Positions 1 through 11,049 of a DNA stretch of 64,000 nucleotides are shown here, piece by piece. The stretch is from positions 1,106,459 to 1,170,458 of the forward strand of contig VYZB01000195.1 in NCBI GenBank assembly GCA_013397455.1, given 5' to 3'. How positions within the stretch are numbered: the stretch's first letter is position 1; every line of letters begins with the position of its first letter. The position numbers and the translations under genes were made by a program. Below the pieces are notes generated by a model. The model was not told the origin of the DNA and did not search any database. It saw only the letters and a program-made list of their open reading frames with translations. Source of the DNA: Crotophaga sulcirostris. Taxonomy: Eukaryota; Chordata; Aves; Cuculiformes; Crotophagidae.

Positions 1-729
1 CACATGACCAGTGCTGGCAGGAGCATAGGGGCAAGGAGCTCGCTGCTGCCACTGGGTAGAAACAAGGCACTGGGCCGGGTAAAACAAGGTGGAGGGTCGG
101 ATTCAGCCCATGGGCTGAGTGTTTGACACCCCTGCTCTAATGGCTCTGTGCTGGGAAGAGGGAAGCTGCGTCTCAGCTGCTCCGAGTATGTGTTTTGGCA
201 CTGGCTCTGGGGAAGGCAGGCGAGCGAGGGCTGTTGCTTCCCTGTGTCTGTCTCTAGCTCAGCTTTGGGGGATGCTGGCACAATGGAGACTGGACCTGGG
301 TGTTTGTTGGTGCCCAGCCTCAGGCACGCACTGTGCAGTGGCAGACTCCTACCTTGGCGTGACAGTGAGCGATGATTCTTGTCCCTGGTTGGAGGAGCAG
401 GCAGGTCTGCAGGGTTGTGATAACCCCAGGGAGGAGCAGGGTGGGATGCATTCCAGTTCCCTTCTGCTGCAGACAGCAGCCTCTGAGGGACAAGGATCTG
501 CTGTGCCCCAGCACCCCTACACACACGCTCATCCAGTGTGCTCGGTCCTGCTGCCATGGGCCCACCTTGCCCTGGCCCCACTGCAGTGGGTTAGTTGCAT
601 TTCCCATGTGCAGTGTGTTGGCTGAACTCCCCCCTTCCCATGTTCAGCATCCCTGCAGAGCAGGGACACACTTTGCTCCTCTCTCACCAGTGCCAATCTC
701 ATCTCCTTCTCTGCTTTTTCTCTCCCCAG
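1..729 (+). other. PSMF1: PSMF1 intron (partial)
   Basis: No PSMF1 coding exon or other gene is recognisable. A pyrimidine-rich tract (about 690-729) leads into the acceptor of the next exon. Confidence 0.6.
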
Positions 730-1059
730 AGGTCGGAGTGGGGGAATGATCGTGGACCCTCTCCGGTCTGGCTGCCCCCGACCCGGCATTGACCCATCAT
801 CAGGCATTCCAGGCCGGCTGCCTCCAGGAGCAGTTCCACCTGGTGCCAGATTTGACCCCTTTGGCCCATTAGGAGCTGGTAGATCTGGGTAGGTGTTTAC
901 TCTGCCTGGGGTCCCAGCCTGCTCTCTGGGCGTCCCCCGAGTCTCCTCCCTGTTACTGCAGAACTCATCTCGCTGTCCTGGTTTGACGACTATAAATTTC
1001 TTTCCAGGCCAGATCCTGACCACCTTCCCCCTCCAGGCTATGATGACATGTTCATGTGA
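730..1059 (+). CDS. PSMF1: PSMF1 (proteasome inhibitor PI31), last two coding exons; gene starts outside the window
   Basis: PI31 binds the 20S proteasome and modulates its activity; its C-terminal half is a proline- and glycine-rich tail. Two coding exons are visible: 730-888 (acceptor cccag before 730, donor gtaggt after 888) and 1008-1059 (acceptor tttccag). The first starts on the third base of a codon and encodes GRSGGMIVDPLRSGCPRPGI and then the repeated DPSSG and ARFDPFGP blocks. The second encodes PDPDHLPPPGYDDMFM and a TGA at 1057-1059. These are the family's conserved C-terminal motifs. The preceding exon, which should end in a DPFGP-type block, is not in bases 1-729, so the protein is truncated only by the window edge. 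The terminal tripeptide is MFM, where the mammalian protein as I recall it ends in MYL. TMEM74B follows on the opposite strand, as in human. Confidence 0.93.
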
Positions 1060-1870
1060 GGAGTCATCGTGTGAGCAGAGCAGTCTCCTGGGAAGCAGGA
1101 GCACTTTCTCCTCTTTGCTCCCTGGTTTGGTGGACTTGGATCTTTTCAGCAGCGTTTGCCTTCTCCCTGCTTGGGGCCACATTCTTGTGTGTCAGACCAG
1201 CTATAAAGGTTTCCCTGTGTGCAGAACGGGGGGGGGGTCTCCATGGGCAGCTGAGATCAGCTTCCACGTGGCCCTTAAAGAGCACCACCAGCAAAGCCTT
1301 CAGTGTGCAGGAGAGGAGACATGCATTGAATTCCTGGCCCCACCTTGTCCCCTCTCTCCCCTGCAGCCGTGTGTTTTCCATTCCTGGGGTGCACGCAGAG
1401 CCCCGCAGGTGGAGAGGGTGGCTTGCCTGGCATGGGGCTAGGAGGGAGGGTGCCTGGTAGCAACACACCCCACCAGGCCCAGCCTTGGGTCTCCAGGCAC
1501 AGCGGAGCTGAGCCCAGCACCAAGTTGGATTCCTTCTGGGGATGCGCTCAGGGGGCTTGCTTAGCTGTGGGATTTGCTTTCCAGAAGGGGTTTATTGAAC
1601 ACATTTCCCTAACATCAGTCCCGCTGCATGAGGCTAGTGTGACTCTGCCTGGCTGAACTCGGGGTGAGTGGGTGAGATCTGTGTGGCTCAGGCTCCAGGG
1701 CTCCTCCAGAAACCTCCTCCCTTCCCCACGGCTCCCCTATGTCAGTTCACATTGGGGCTGCAGCTTATCTGTCGTAGGAGTTCATCCTATTATTTACTCC
1801 TCATGGTTTGATTTCTTGGAAAGATGTTCAGGAGGTTGAAATAAAAACCTGACAAGAATGTTGTGTTGGT
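1060..1870 (+). other. PSMF1: PSMF1 3' UTR (inferred extent)
   Basis: Sequence between the PSMF1 stop codon and the first AATAAA followed by a GT-rich stretch. No other coding signal is seen. The 3' limit is inferred from the poly(A) signal only. Confidence 0.6.
1840..1845 (+). terminator. poly(A) signal AATAAA, probably PSMF1
   Basis: AATAAA in GAAATAAAAACC, followed about 20 bases on by TTGTGTTGGTGTTT, a typical GT-rich downstream element. Confidence 0.6.
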
Positions 1871-2548
1871 GTTTGCCAGGGGGGCCACCCCTGTCCCAGC
1901 CAGAAGGGAGGTCCAAAGCTCTGCCCTCCCTGAGGCAGAGGATTCACACTGGGAGCCCACTTTGTACCCTCCTTGAGCCGCAGTGCTTTTCCAAGACGAT
2001 GTGACTGTATTAAGAAAATGAAGTGAAGACCAGCCCAGCCTTGGCTCTGCCTGCGCTCCGGCGGTAATTGCCTCTCCGGTGTATTGAACGCTGCACGCAG
2101 CCGTGCTGGCATAAATAAAGGGGGGGAGGTGATCCCCCTGTCTATCTCTTCCCCAAAGGCTCTTTCCTTTTAAACCCCCCGTTGCCTCCAAACGCAGGTA
2201 ATAAACCTGAGTTACAGCCCTGGGCTGCACGCAGGTGGGTGTGGGGAGGACCGGCCATAGAAATTGGGCACTGGGGCAGCTGGAGCATCCCCTGCATTTC
2301 CTCAGCATGCAGCCCTGTGTTAGCAAGAGCTTCTGTGAGCCAGCTGTGCCATCCCTGTTACGTGTCCCTGGGGATTTCAATGGGCAGTCCCACCTGCAGA
2401 CCCATGGATGGGCAGCGTGACTGGAGCAGTCTGTGCTTACAGCACGGTGGGATGGAGAGAGACCCAGGGCTTGGTGAGGCCATTGCTCCTGTTGTCCCCT
2501 CCAGCTCCTGGGTCTGGATCATAGGAAGTACTAGTTTCTATTACTGGT

Positions 2549-2711
2549 AGAGGCTGCCCAGGGCAGTGGTGGAGTCCCTATCGCGGGTTTAAAAGCTGTG
2601 TGGATGTGGTGCTTAGGGACAGCGTTTGGCAGTGCTGGGTTTACGGTTGGACTTGAGCTTAAAGGTCTTTTCCAGCCCAAGTGGTTTGGTGATTTCATGA
2701 TCCTGTGATCC
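2549..2711 (+). mobile_element. CR1 LINE 3' fragment
   Basis: Begins with the conserved GAGGCTGCCCAGGGCAGTGG segment, continues through CAGTGCTGGGTTTACGGTTGG, and ends in degenerate octamers (TTTCATGATCCTGTGA), the CR1 3' terminus. Confidence 0.85.
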
Positions 2712-4586
2712 GCAGCTTTGTGCCAGGAGAATGGAGACCCCGACCTCAATACGTGGGGTGCATGGGGAAATGGCTTTGGCCTTATCAGAGGGGCCCCTCT
2801 CTGCGGGAGGCGGCTGCTTTCTGCACCGGAATTAATCATGTTCTGCAACCTTTCAGGAGGGAGAGACGCAGCCGGCTTTGATGGGGCTAATTAAAGCAAG
2901 GCAGTGCCGGGAGAGGCTGCGCGGGTGCTGATAAACAACCTTTTGTCTGCAGCGCTCAGCCCCAGCGGGTCCGTCGGGCTGTGCAGCTGGGGGAGCAGGT
3001 GGGGAAGGAGAGGGGATGCAAAGAGAGCCAGTGCCTGGCGTTGAGCTATGGTGTGGATGGGAGACCATCCCTGTGTCTGTCTTGGCTCCCACTAAAGGGT
3101 GGCTGTGGAGCTGCTTGGAGCGCAGCAGAGGTGACTCCCTGGGATGTTCCTCAGCCTATCTGCAGGGCCAGCAGCCAGGCACAGGCCCTTTTCCCCAAGC
3201 ACAGTTTGGGAGCAGCCATCCCTGTTGCCACTTGTACCACTCCAAGGGTTGGATCTCCCGCTAGCAGGAGCGACAGTCCAGGCCCCTGGCAAGGCTGCTG
3301 TTGACACCAGTGCTGGAAAGCATTAACATGCAGGGGAGTGCATCAAGCTGTGCACCTCAAGTTAATTTTATGGGGAGGCTGGGAAGAGTGGCTAGGGCGT
3401 GTGGTCCTGGCACAGGCACAGCCCTGCCTCCTCCCGCAGCACCCGAGGTGCTTCCATGGCATATTTGAAGAAAGGTGCTGGATTATTGGTAATGGCTTGA
3501 GATCCCTGGAGAGTCCTTCAGGCCATCTGCCAGTGCGCCCAGCCCAGCGGCACCTGCCCCGCGTGCTCCCCAAGGCAGAGCCCCCGGCTCTAATTACCCT
3601 GCAGATGATGCTCCTTCCCTGGGATCCCATGCGTGGCACAAGGGAGGAACCCGTGCATATTGCAGAGACGGGAAAACAAAGCAGCCCCCCTAACATGGGA
3701 CTGGGAAAGGCGTCTCTTTGCTCTCCCCAAGGGGGACACTGGGAGCCCTGAACTATAAAACCTGACCCGGGCAATGACTCTGCGTGTATAAATGACTTTC
3801 CTCTTGTGTCAGGCTGTTGGGAAAGATTTGTCTCCACCTGGAAACATTTGAAGTGAATGATTTATGGGATGGATTAAAAACTGGTGGCAGTTCATGACAA
3901 ACATGACCTTTTGTGGGTCTATTTTCCTATGAGATAACGATTTCCCTTCCTCAGCATCCTGCTCATCCCAATTTTCCTTTCCACAGGACATCATTCTTTA
4001 ATGATGCTTCATGTTTAATTCCCGAGATGCAATTTTACCTTCGCGCCGCAGACAATAGTTCTTGCGGTCAACACAGAGGCTCGCGCGCGGGCAGAGCTGC
4101 CGGTCTAACACAGCAACAGAAGAACCACAACATTTCCAGGCTTTGGGAATTGTCCTCTCTCCTCCAGACAAAGCACCACGATGTTTGAGGAGGCTATTCT
4201 GGGGTTGCTGGTGGGAATGGGATGCTCGGCACAGTGCGGGTCCCAGAGTTCTAGAGTGGGGCTGGTGGGGTGCAAGGGCTGGGGGGTGACGAGGGGCTGG
4301 ACCCCATGCACGGCTGGTGGTCACACTCGCTGTCCCCATCTCTTCTGCCCAGATCTGGGCAAGCACGAACTCCACGCCACAGTGTTTTACAAGAAACTAT
4401 TGCTGAAAAAAGGTCACTGGTGGCAGAAATTGAGCAGCTCCATTCCAAAGGGGAGCAACCGGCCCCAAGCCCGGGCTGCTGGGAAGGAGCTTGCGGCAGC
4501 TGGGAGCTTGGCCTCTTGTCCAGCCCAGGCTGTGACCTGCCATGGCATGGAAATCCCACAGACGTTTTGAAGGTGATGCTGCCCCG
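2712..4586. other. Intergenic, PSMF1 to TMEM74B; no gene seen
   Basis: No exon chain recognised. Two less GC-rich patches stand out (about 2820-2960 and 3780-4060), with runs such as CTAATTAAAG and GATAAACAACC that look like homeodomain and forkhead sites. They are candidates for conserved noncoding elements only. Confidence 0.4.
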
Positions 4587-4950
4587 ATGCTGGCAGGCAG
4601 GACCCTGTCCAGGAAGATGCCAAGGAGGTGAGTGGGCATTCAAAGGCCACGCTATCCCAATGCCAGTGGTGGGATCAGCCCATGGTCACGCAGTCTAGTG
4701 GGGCATCCCAAAGCTGCATGGCTCCAGAGCTGGTGGGCAGAACACTGTCCAGGAAGGTGCTGGGGAGGCGAGCAGGTGTTTGAAGGCCACGCTATCCCAG
4801 TGCTGGTGGTGGGAACAGCCCATGGCTGTGCAGTCCAGTGGGGCATCCCAAAGCTGTGTTGCTCCAGTGTCACCAGATGGGAGCCCCATCCAAGAAGGGT
4901 CCAGGGAAGTGAGGAAGGAGGCCAAAGTCTGCCAGGTGGGCGTAGGCAAA
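4587..4950. repeat. Tandem repeat, about 140-bp unit, two full copies plus a degenerate third
   Basis: GTCCAGGAAG recurs at about 4608 and 4748, AAGGCCACGCTATCCCA at about 4643 and 4783, and GGGGCATCCCAAAGCTG at about 4700 and 4840, all exactly 140 bp apart. A third, shorter copy starts after 4868 (CCATCCAAGAAGGGTCCAGG). Confidence 0.85.
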
Positions 4951-5035
4951 GCCTCACCAGATGGCACTGATGTTGGGGTGCAGCGAGGGGAGCCCTGCTT
5001 CTGCCGGTGCCGTGGGGTGTCCATGGCGCACGGGA

Positions 5036-5473
5036 CTACGAGCCGGGTCCCTCGGGTGGCTGTGGCGGGGGGCTGAGCTGGCTCTCCAGCAGCGCCCGCG
5101 TCCCCTCGCCAGACACCCTGCGCATCCGCAGGCGCACGGAGCCGTAGGTGCCCCCGGTTCTGCGGGCGTCCCGGGCGCGGCGGCGGGCGGCAGCGGCGGC
5201 GGCCAGCAGCAGGGCGGCGAGCAGTAGCCCACCGAGGGCCAGCAAAGCCAGCCCGGCCACGGTACAGCGGTCGAGGCGGGCGCGCAGCCGAGCCGCCCGC
5301 TCCTCCAGCCGCTCCATCTGCCTCGCCGGGACCGCGGGGTCGGGTCTCGCCGTCCTCGGAACGGCGCCCGCCAGCAGCACCAGGGCCGCCCCGCTCAGCG
5401 CGCAGCCCAGCGCCAGCGCCAGCCCCGCGCCCGCCGCCACCGGGCTCCGCGCCGCCGCCACCGGGGACGCCAT
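5036..5473 (-). CDS. TMEM74B: TMEM74B-like two-pass transmembrane protein, 145 aa (N terminus uncertain)
   Basis: The uninterrupted reading frame encodes MASPVAAARSPV, a first hydrophobic segment (about residues 15-38), a juxtamembrane block with VPRTARPDP and ARQMERLEERAARLRARLDR, a second hydrophobic segment (about 70-96) and a cytosolic tail with TYGSVRLRMRRVSGEGTRAL. PR-AR-DP, REMERLE-type, LDRC-AGL and YGS-LRMR motifs in this order are those of the TMEM74/TMEM74B family, and the position between PSMF1 and RAD21L1 is that of TMEM74B. The mammalian protein is about 250 residues, with an extra hydrophilic N-terminal region. Here the frame begins at ATG 5473, and a splice acceptor (TGTCCGCAG) lies at 5490 just upstream, so either an upstream coding exon supplies more N terminus or the bird protein is short. 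Composition is extremely GC- and alanine-rich. Function in the family: small membrane proteins linked to autophagy and lysosomes (TMEM74); not established for this one. Confidence 0.75.
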   Translation of the reverse strand: MASPVAAARSPVAAGAGLALALGCALSGAALVLLAGAVPRTARPDPAVPARQMERLEERAARLRARLDRCTVAGLALLALGGLLLAALLLAAAAAARRRARDARRTGGTYGSVRLRMRRVSGEGTRALLESQLSPPPQPPEGPGS

Positions 5474-5545
5474 GGAGAGCCCCGCCGGCCTGCGGACACA
5501 GGTGAGCTGGGACCGGCGGGAGGCTGCCCCGCACCGGGCCCCGAT

Positions 5546-5900
5546 CCCGGGATGCTCCCCCTCCCCAGAACCGAGGATGTTCTCCCTCTCCGGACCGGGT
5601 CACCGAACAGGGATGCTCCCTCTCCCCGGAACCGAATCCCTGCACCGAGATGCTCCCCCTCCTCAGAACCGGGTCCCTAGATCACGATGCTCCCCCTCCC
5701 CGGAGCCGCGCCCCCCCGGACCGGGATGCTCTCCCTCCTTGGAGCCGACACCCCGACCCGGGCTGCCAGCCCCACTCACTCTCCGGGTACCCCCACCGAG
5801 TTGCGCCTCCGCCCGGGATCCCACTTACCCAAACCGGGATGCTCTCCCTCCCCAGAACCAGGTCCCTGCAATGGGCTGCGTCCCCCGGGTCTCCCCCTTC
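5546..5900. repeat. GC-rich minisatellite upstream of TMEM74B
   Basis: Degenerate units of roughly 38-45 bp built on CCGGGATGCTCCCCCTCCCC and AGAACCG, recurring at about 5548, 5610, 5648, 5687, 5724 and 5838. Confidence 0.75.
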
Positions 5901-6202
5901 CCGAACCGGGCTTCCACCTCTCACCCACCTCCCGCCACCGGGCTGACCCCCCCGGGGACCCGATGTCCCTGTGACCTCGGCGAGCTGCCCCTCCCGGAGC
6001 CGCTTCCCCCGCCGCCCTCTCCCCTCCGGTCCTCCGGTCCCCGCACTCAGCCCCCCTAGCCTCCGCACCCAGCCCTCCTGGTCACCCCACCCAGACCCCC
6101 CGGTCACCGCACCCAGCCGCTCTCCGCCTGCTTCTCCCGTTTCCCGGCACCGGGCTGGGGCCCCGCTCCTAACGCTGAGCTTCGCTCCTGCTTCTCCGCC
6201 GG

Positions 6203-6290
6203 TCCCGCACCGAGCTGTCTGGTCCCCGCACCGAGCTGTCTGGTCCCCGCACCGAGCTGCTCCCCCCGCCGATCCCCGCACCGAGCTGCC
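6203..6290. repeat. 21-bp tandem repeat
   Basis: The unit GTCCCCGCACCGAGCTGTCTG is repeated with little change, then degenerates into GATCCCCGCACCGAGCTGC. Confidence 0.85.
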
Positions 6291-6393
6291 CCCTCCTGCC
6301 GGCCCCGGTTGCCCGGGCCGGTGCGGTGGCAGGTCGGGCGGGTGTGGCGGGCTGTGGGTGCCCGGAGATGCGGCTTCTCAAATCCCACCGCCG

Positions 6394-6565
6394 GCAAACA
6401 CACACACAGACACCTGCAAACACACACACAGCCCCACAAACACACACCTGCAAACACACAGTCTCGCAAACACACACACCCTGCAAGAACACACCTGCAA
6501 ACACACACACACCTGCAAACACACACAGGCACCCCCCTCCCCAGACCCGCAAACACACACCCCCC
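6394..6565. repeat. AC-rich minisatellite
   Basis: Units of CCTGCAAACACACACAC with varying linkers. Confidence 0.9.
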
Positions 6566-7150
6566 TGCACCCCCCCTGCACATGCTGTGGGCTGTCCCAG
6601 GACACACACACATGCACCCCATTGCACACCGGCTCCGTCTGTGCACGCCCACCTGCAAAGAGGACCCCTCCATGGACCCCCCGACAGCGCTGGGACCCTT
6701 TCTGGGCACCGTGGGATAGGGTGACACATGGGTGGAGAGTGGGTTTTGCACTGGGAGACCGTGGCACATTCCTAGGGGATGCGGCCATGGGGTGCTGGCA
6801 GGGCACCCCCAACCAGCCATCCCTTTCAGAGCTGGACTGGGGACACTGGAATTGTACCCCGAGTCCCTGCAGTCCCCAGTCTTGCACGCAGCAGGGAAAG
6901 CTCCAGCCTAGCTGACTGCCCACTGAGAGCCCTCTCAAGGGCCAAGCCTGCCCCCAAATCCCTGGGGAGACATCCAGGGCTCAACCCAAGCTTCGGACAG
7001 GACATGGGATACTCCAGCCTGGGACTGAAGAGCCCATGGCGGTGCTCACTGCCCAGAGCCATTCCCCCAGCCAGGCTGGCCCCTGCAATCCCACCATGAT
7101 CCCATGGCACAACCCCGACCCCCCTTCACCCTGCACCTCTCGCTACACTA

Positions 7151-7491
7151 TTTATTCCATTTTTCACAGTGAACTTGTGTTAGCGCCTGCGCTCCACTTC
7201 TTGCTGACCTGAAACTGGACCTGGGCCTGAGCCCCAGCAGTGACCTGCTGGCAGCAGCACGGTTTGAGCTCGTTTGTTAATGAGACGTGTGCTATTTCTG
7301 CATTTGGAACAGTGCCTGGAGACGGGGTTGTGGATGTAAATTCTGAGTGATAGCGGGTGGGCTGCTGAAAGCTGCCGGGAAGATTTGTCCATCACATTGC
7401 CATTCCTTTCAGCACGTTCACATGCCTCCAGCATCTTCACAAGTTCATCCGTGATTGTGCTAGATGATGCGCCAATGCCTGCGCTGGGTGA
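7151..7491 (-). other. Possible minus-strand terminal exon with nearby poly(A) signal; unrecognised
   Basis: On the minus strand a good acceptor (CACCCAGCGCAG) at about 7479 is followed by an open frame of about 100 residues beginning IGASSSTITDELVKMLEA and ending VSGQQEVERRR, stop TAA at 7182-7180. An AATAAA (minus strand, 7156-7151) follows only about 24 bases after the stop. I recognise no domain. The frame could be chance or part of an old repeat. Listed because acceptor, open frame and poly(A) signal occur together. Confidence 0.22.
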
Positions 7492-7498
7492 GCTCACA

Positions 7499-7663
7499 GT
7501 GCAGGGGCCATAGGGATGGGTGCCCCTTCTCTGGAGGTGTTCAAGGCCAGGTTGAGCAACCTGATCCAGCGGGAGGTGTCCCTGCCCATGGCAGGGGGTT
7601 GGAACTGGGTGGGCTTTGAGGTCCCTTCCAACCCAAACCATTCCATGATTCCATGATCCTATG
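7499..7663 (+). mobile_element. CR1 LINE 3' fragment
   Basis: Carries GGAGGTGTTCAAGGCCAGGT, CCCTGCCCATGGCAGGGGG, CCCTTCCAACCCAAACCATT and terminal octamers TTCCATGATTCCATGATCC. Confidence 0.93.
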
Positions 7664-10395
7664 CATGGCTGGGGCCCTGCGCCCTTGTCCCCCTGCACAG
7701 CAAGTCCTTCTGCAGCCACACTTGGCTTCACATGAGCCACGGTGCTGGGGTATTTTCCTGCGTGCTGACAGCAGATGGGAATCTCCTACCACCTGAAATG
7801 GTCCTGGCAGGGCGAGCTTGGCTTGCGCCACTGCTGCTCAGCAGGTTATGATGTGTGACAACATTATCCTTCCTTGAATATCTCCCTCATTAAACTCCAT
7901 TTTTTTCTGTTAAAAAAGGTACTCTGGGGAGGGTTTTTTTGTCTATTTTAATTATTTGTTTAGCTCGGTAAAATGGGTTTGCAGTTCCCCACTGCAATGC
8001 GTTCCCATTGCAGCCAACACTGGACCACAACTCTCCTGGGTCATGTGCTACCCAGAAAGGGACTAACCCATGTCACCACTGGTCCCCAAGCTATGGCACA
8101 GCGGGGAGTTGTGGGTGGGATGGGGTCCCATCGCCTCTGGCTGGCTCAGGGGCAGGGATTCACATGATTTCATTATTTTTTAAGTCTGCAGTGGAGATTG
8201 TGCGTGCTGCGACCCACCCGCTTGCTGCTCCCATCTCCTCTCATTTCACTGCGTTGAAACGCAGAGGCTTCCAAACACAGCATCCCCAGGGACACAGCCA
8301 GAATTGGGCCAAGAAAGAAGCAGAATTAAAAATAAATGTAAGTGCATCCTGACACGTTAACCACATTTAGAGAGGCTTTAGTACCAACCCACTCTGCGGG
8401 AAGGCAGAAGATGCTTGGAGACAAGTAGGTCACGGGACACAGATTGTCCCGAATCAGCAGGAAAAGATGGATCTGGAGCAGGCGGGCACATCCCTGCAAA
8501 CTGATGGGCAGGCAGGAGCAGGGCTGGGAGGAGAACGTGCTGGTCTGCTCCTGAGCAGAGCTAAGGTCAGCTCCTCCATCCTGCGGCTCCCAAATCCTGC
8601 AGCTGACAATGCGCCCCAGGTGTCAAGGCTGGGGATTTGGGGGGCAGAGGCAGAGCCACTCATGGTGTGAATTCTGCTTGTCTTCATGCATAGACAGGGC
8701 TGAGCCTGCAAGCACAGAGGCAGCCAGCATAGTTGGATCCATGCGCTCTGCCATGGCGTCAGGGTGCTGTGCTGGCTAGGGGGCTGCTCCTGCACCCCAA
8801 ACCCACAGACACACTTGAGAGGGTTCCTGTAATTGATGAAGTGGAGGGACACATCCTGCACGTGTTGCTGCTTTCACTGTGCTGCCTCTGGGTCCCTTTG
8901 CCAGAAGGGAGCTAGGAAATGGCCTTAGGTGTTTGAAGGGCTGGAGGGCACGGGGTGGGCAACCCAAAAGCTTTCCAGCCTGGCCCTGAGCTGCCTAAGC
9001 CTGGGGCTGGCAAGGGCCACTCCATCCCCTGGCATGACAGCCAGGATTCACGTTGCCAGCACAGGAGCAAGAGAGGAGGGAGACAGCCAAGGTCAGAGAC
9101 AGCACTGCCAAAATTCACAATGAATCTGCAGGAGCACTGGAGGGGAGAGACTGAGGGTTTGGAATGAAATGGAAAGAGCCTGGAGGGAGGTAGACAGATC
9201 ATTGCAAAGGAGCGGGAGGACAGGATTTCTGGGAATGGGGACCTGCTGCTGCTTGGCCAAAATGATTAAATAGGGATGAGAGGGACAGCAAACCGGAGTC
9301 CCAGGCCAGTAGAGGAAGCAGTGGGAGCAGGAATAGGAGGGAGCTGGAAAGGCTGTGGACCGGGGTCTGTCCCTTCAGGCCCCTCCAGTGGACCCCCATG
9401 CAGCACAGCCCAGTTTTGGGGTACACCAACCCTGATCCAGCCCCACCACATAGGTGAAGTTTCATTCCTGCCTCCTTAGTATTCACAGCACCCCACAGCA
9501 GAGTGAACGCCTGAAGCCAGCACGGCTCAAGGTGACTCGGAGGTCAGTGAAAAAGCAGCCAGGCAATTCGTGAGCCAGCAGGGAGATCCAGCAGTTTGCA
9601 GGGACTGGAGATGCCTGGCACATTGCAGCCTTTCCTCCTGGCATGGCCAGTCCCTGTGTGCCATGGATGCAGCACCCCAGTGCTCCCTGTGCACATGAGG
9701 TTTCACACACAGTGTCAGCTGCCAGTGGGGCTTCTGATCCTGCAAACTGCTCCCTGGAGCTGTTGCCAGGCAGGTAGGGCTGGCTCTGCACCTTGAGGCT
9801 GGAAAATCAGCCTTGGCACTGGGAATGGCTGGAGTGGGAACAGAGGGTGCTGGATTCCCAGGCAGGGGCAGTGGATGCCTGCTTCAGGGTTTGTAGGGGG
9901 CTCCTGCAGGTCCCCACTGGGGATACATTGCTCCAAGGGCGTTTTATAGCAGAAAGCCTTCTCCCTCCTGAAACAGCAACATCTGAGCCTCGGGCTGGGA
10001 TACCAGCTCTGCCCAAAGGCAACCGGACAGACAAAGCCCCGCCTTCCATCAAGACCAGGTGCAGAGCTGCACTGGGAAGAGACTCAAAACTTGCCTGGTG
10101 CTAATTGAGATCTAATTATCTTCAGCTAACACCAGGCCGCTGGGGAGCTGGAGGAAACCACAGGTGCCCTGTGATATGGCAACAACTAAAGTGCTGGTCT
10201 GCGGCTCTGGAGTGCCAGGAGCCTCGCTATGCTCTGCCTGAATATAAAGCATGGAACACAGGACTGACAAACTCCTTTTTCTGGCTGGTGACATGTAAGT
10301 GTGCAAACATGCTGCCTATCCCTCTCAGTGATGGCTGTGGCTAGAACAAGTGGGTGGCTGCACATCTTTACCCTTCTTCCTCTGCACACAGATCA
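7664..10395. other. Intergenic; no gene seen
   Basis: GC-rich unique-looking sequence with no splice-linked open frames that I can recognise. Confidence 0.4.
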
Positions 10396-10905
10396 GATCA
10401 CAGAACCATAGAATGTCCTAAGTGGGAAGGGACCCACAAGGATCATTGAGTCCAACTCCTGTCCCTGCACAGAACAACTCCAACATTCACACCGTGTGGC
10501 TGAGCGCGTTGGCTGAATGCTTCTGCAATATTGTCAGGCTTGGGGCTGTGACTGCTTCCCAGTGCTCCACCACCCTCTGGGGGAAGAACCTTTTCCTAAT
10601 GTCCAACCTAACCCTCTCCAGCACATCTTTCTGCCGTTCCCTCGGGTCGAGAGAGAAGAGCTCAGCGCTGCTCCTCCTCCTCCCCTTGTGAGGAAGCTGC
10701 AGAGCACGATGAGGTCTCCCCTCAGTCTCCTCCAGGCTGAACAGACCCAGTGACTTCAGTTTCTCCTCACACACTTCCCCTCCAATCCCTTCACCAACTC
10801 CATGCCCTCCTCAGGACGCTCTCCAGTAGCTTTAGATCCTTTTTATCTTGTGGTGCCCCAAACTGCCCCCAGTGCTCAAGGTGGGGCCGCACCAGTGTCG
10901 ACCAA
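10396..10905 (-). mobile_element. CR1 LINE 3' fragment, minus orientation
   Basis: Starts with the reverse-complemented 3' end (ATCACAGAACCATAGAATG) and runs through CATTGAGTCCAACTCCTGTC, CTTTTCCTAATGTCCAACCT and AGTGCTCAAGGTGGGGCCGC. Interrupted frames only. Confidence 0.93.
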
Positions 10906-11049
10906 AGCTCATTTCATTAGCTCATTTCTTGATCTGAAGCTCTTTTTTTTTTTTCCTTCTGCAAATTTCCTTCACCAAGACAGTTTTATCAGAGGTGCCT
11001 GGAGTGCGCAGGACCTGCTCACCTATGGAGAAGGGGATGAAGTAGTGCC

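Noticed and set aside
4695..5645. 316-residue minus-strand frame overlapping TMEM74B
   Set aside because: Wrong frame relative to the TMEM74B-like protein; its length comes from GC-rich, stop-poor sequence and tandem repeats.
6394..6565. CRISPR-like spaced repeats in the AC-rich array
   Set aside because: Low-complexity minisatellite in a vertebrate genome; no unique spacers of constant length.
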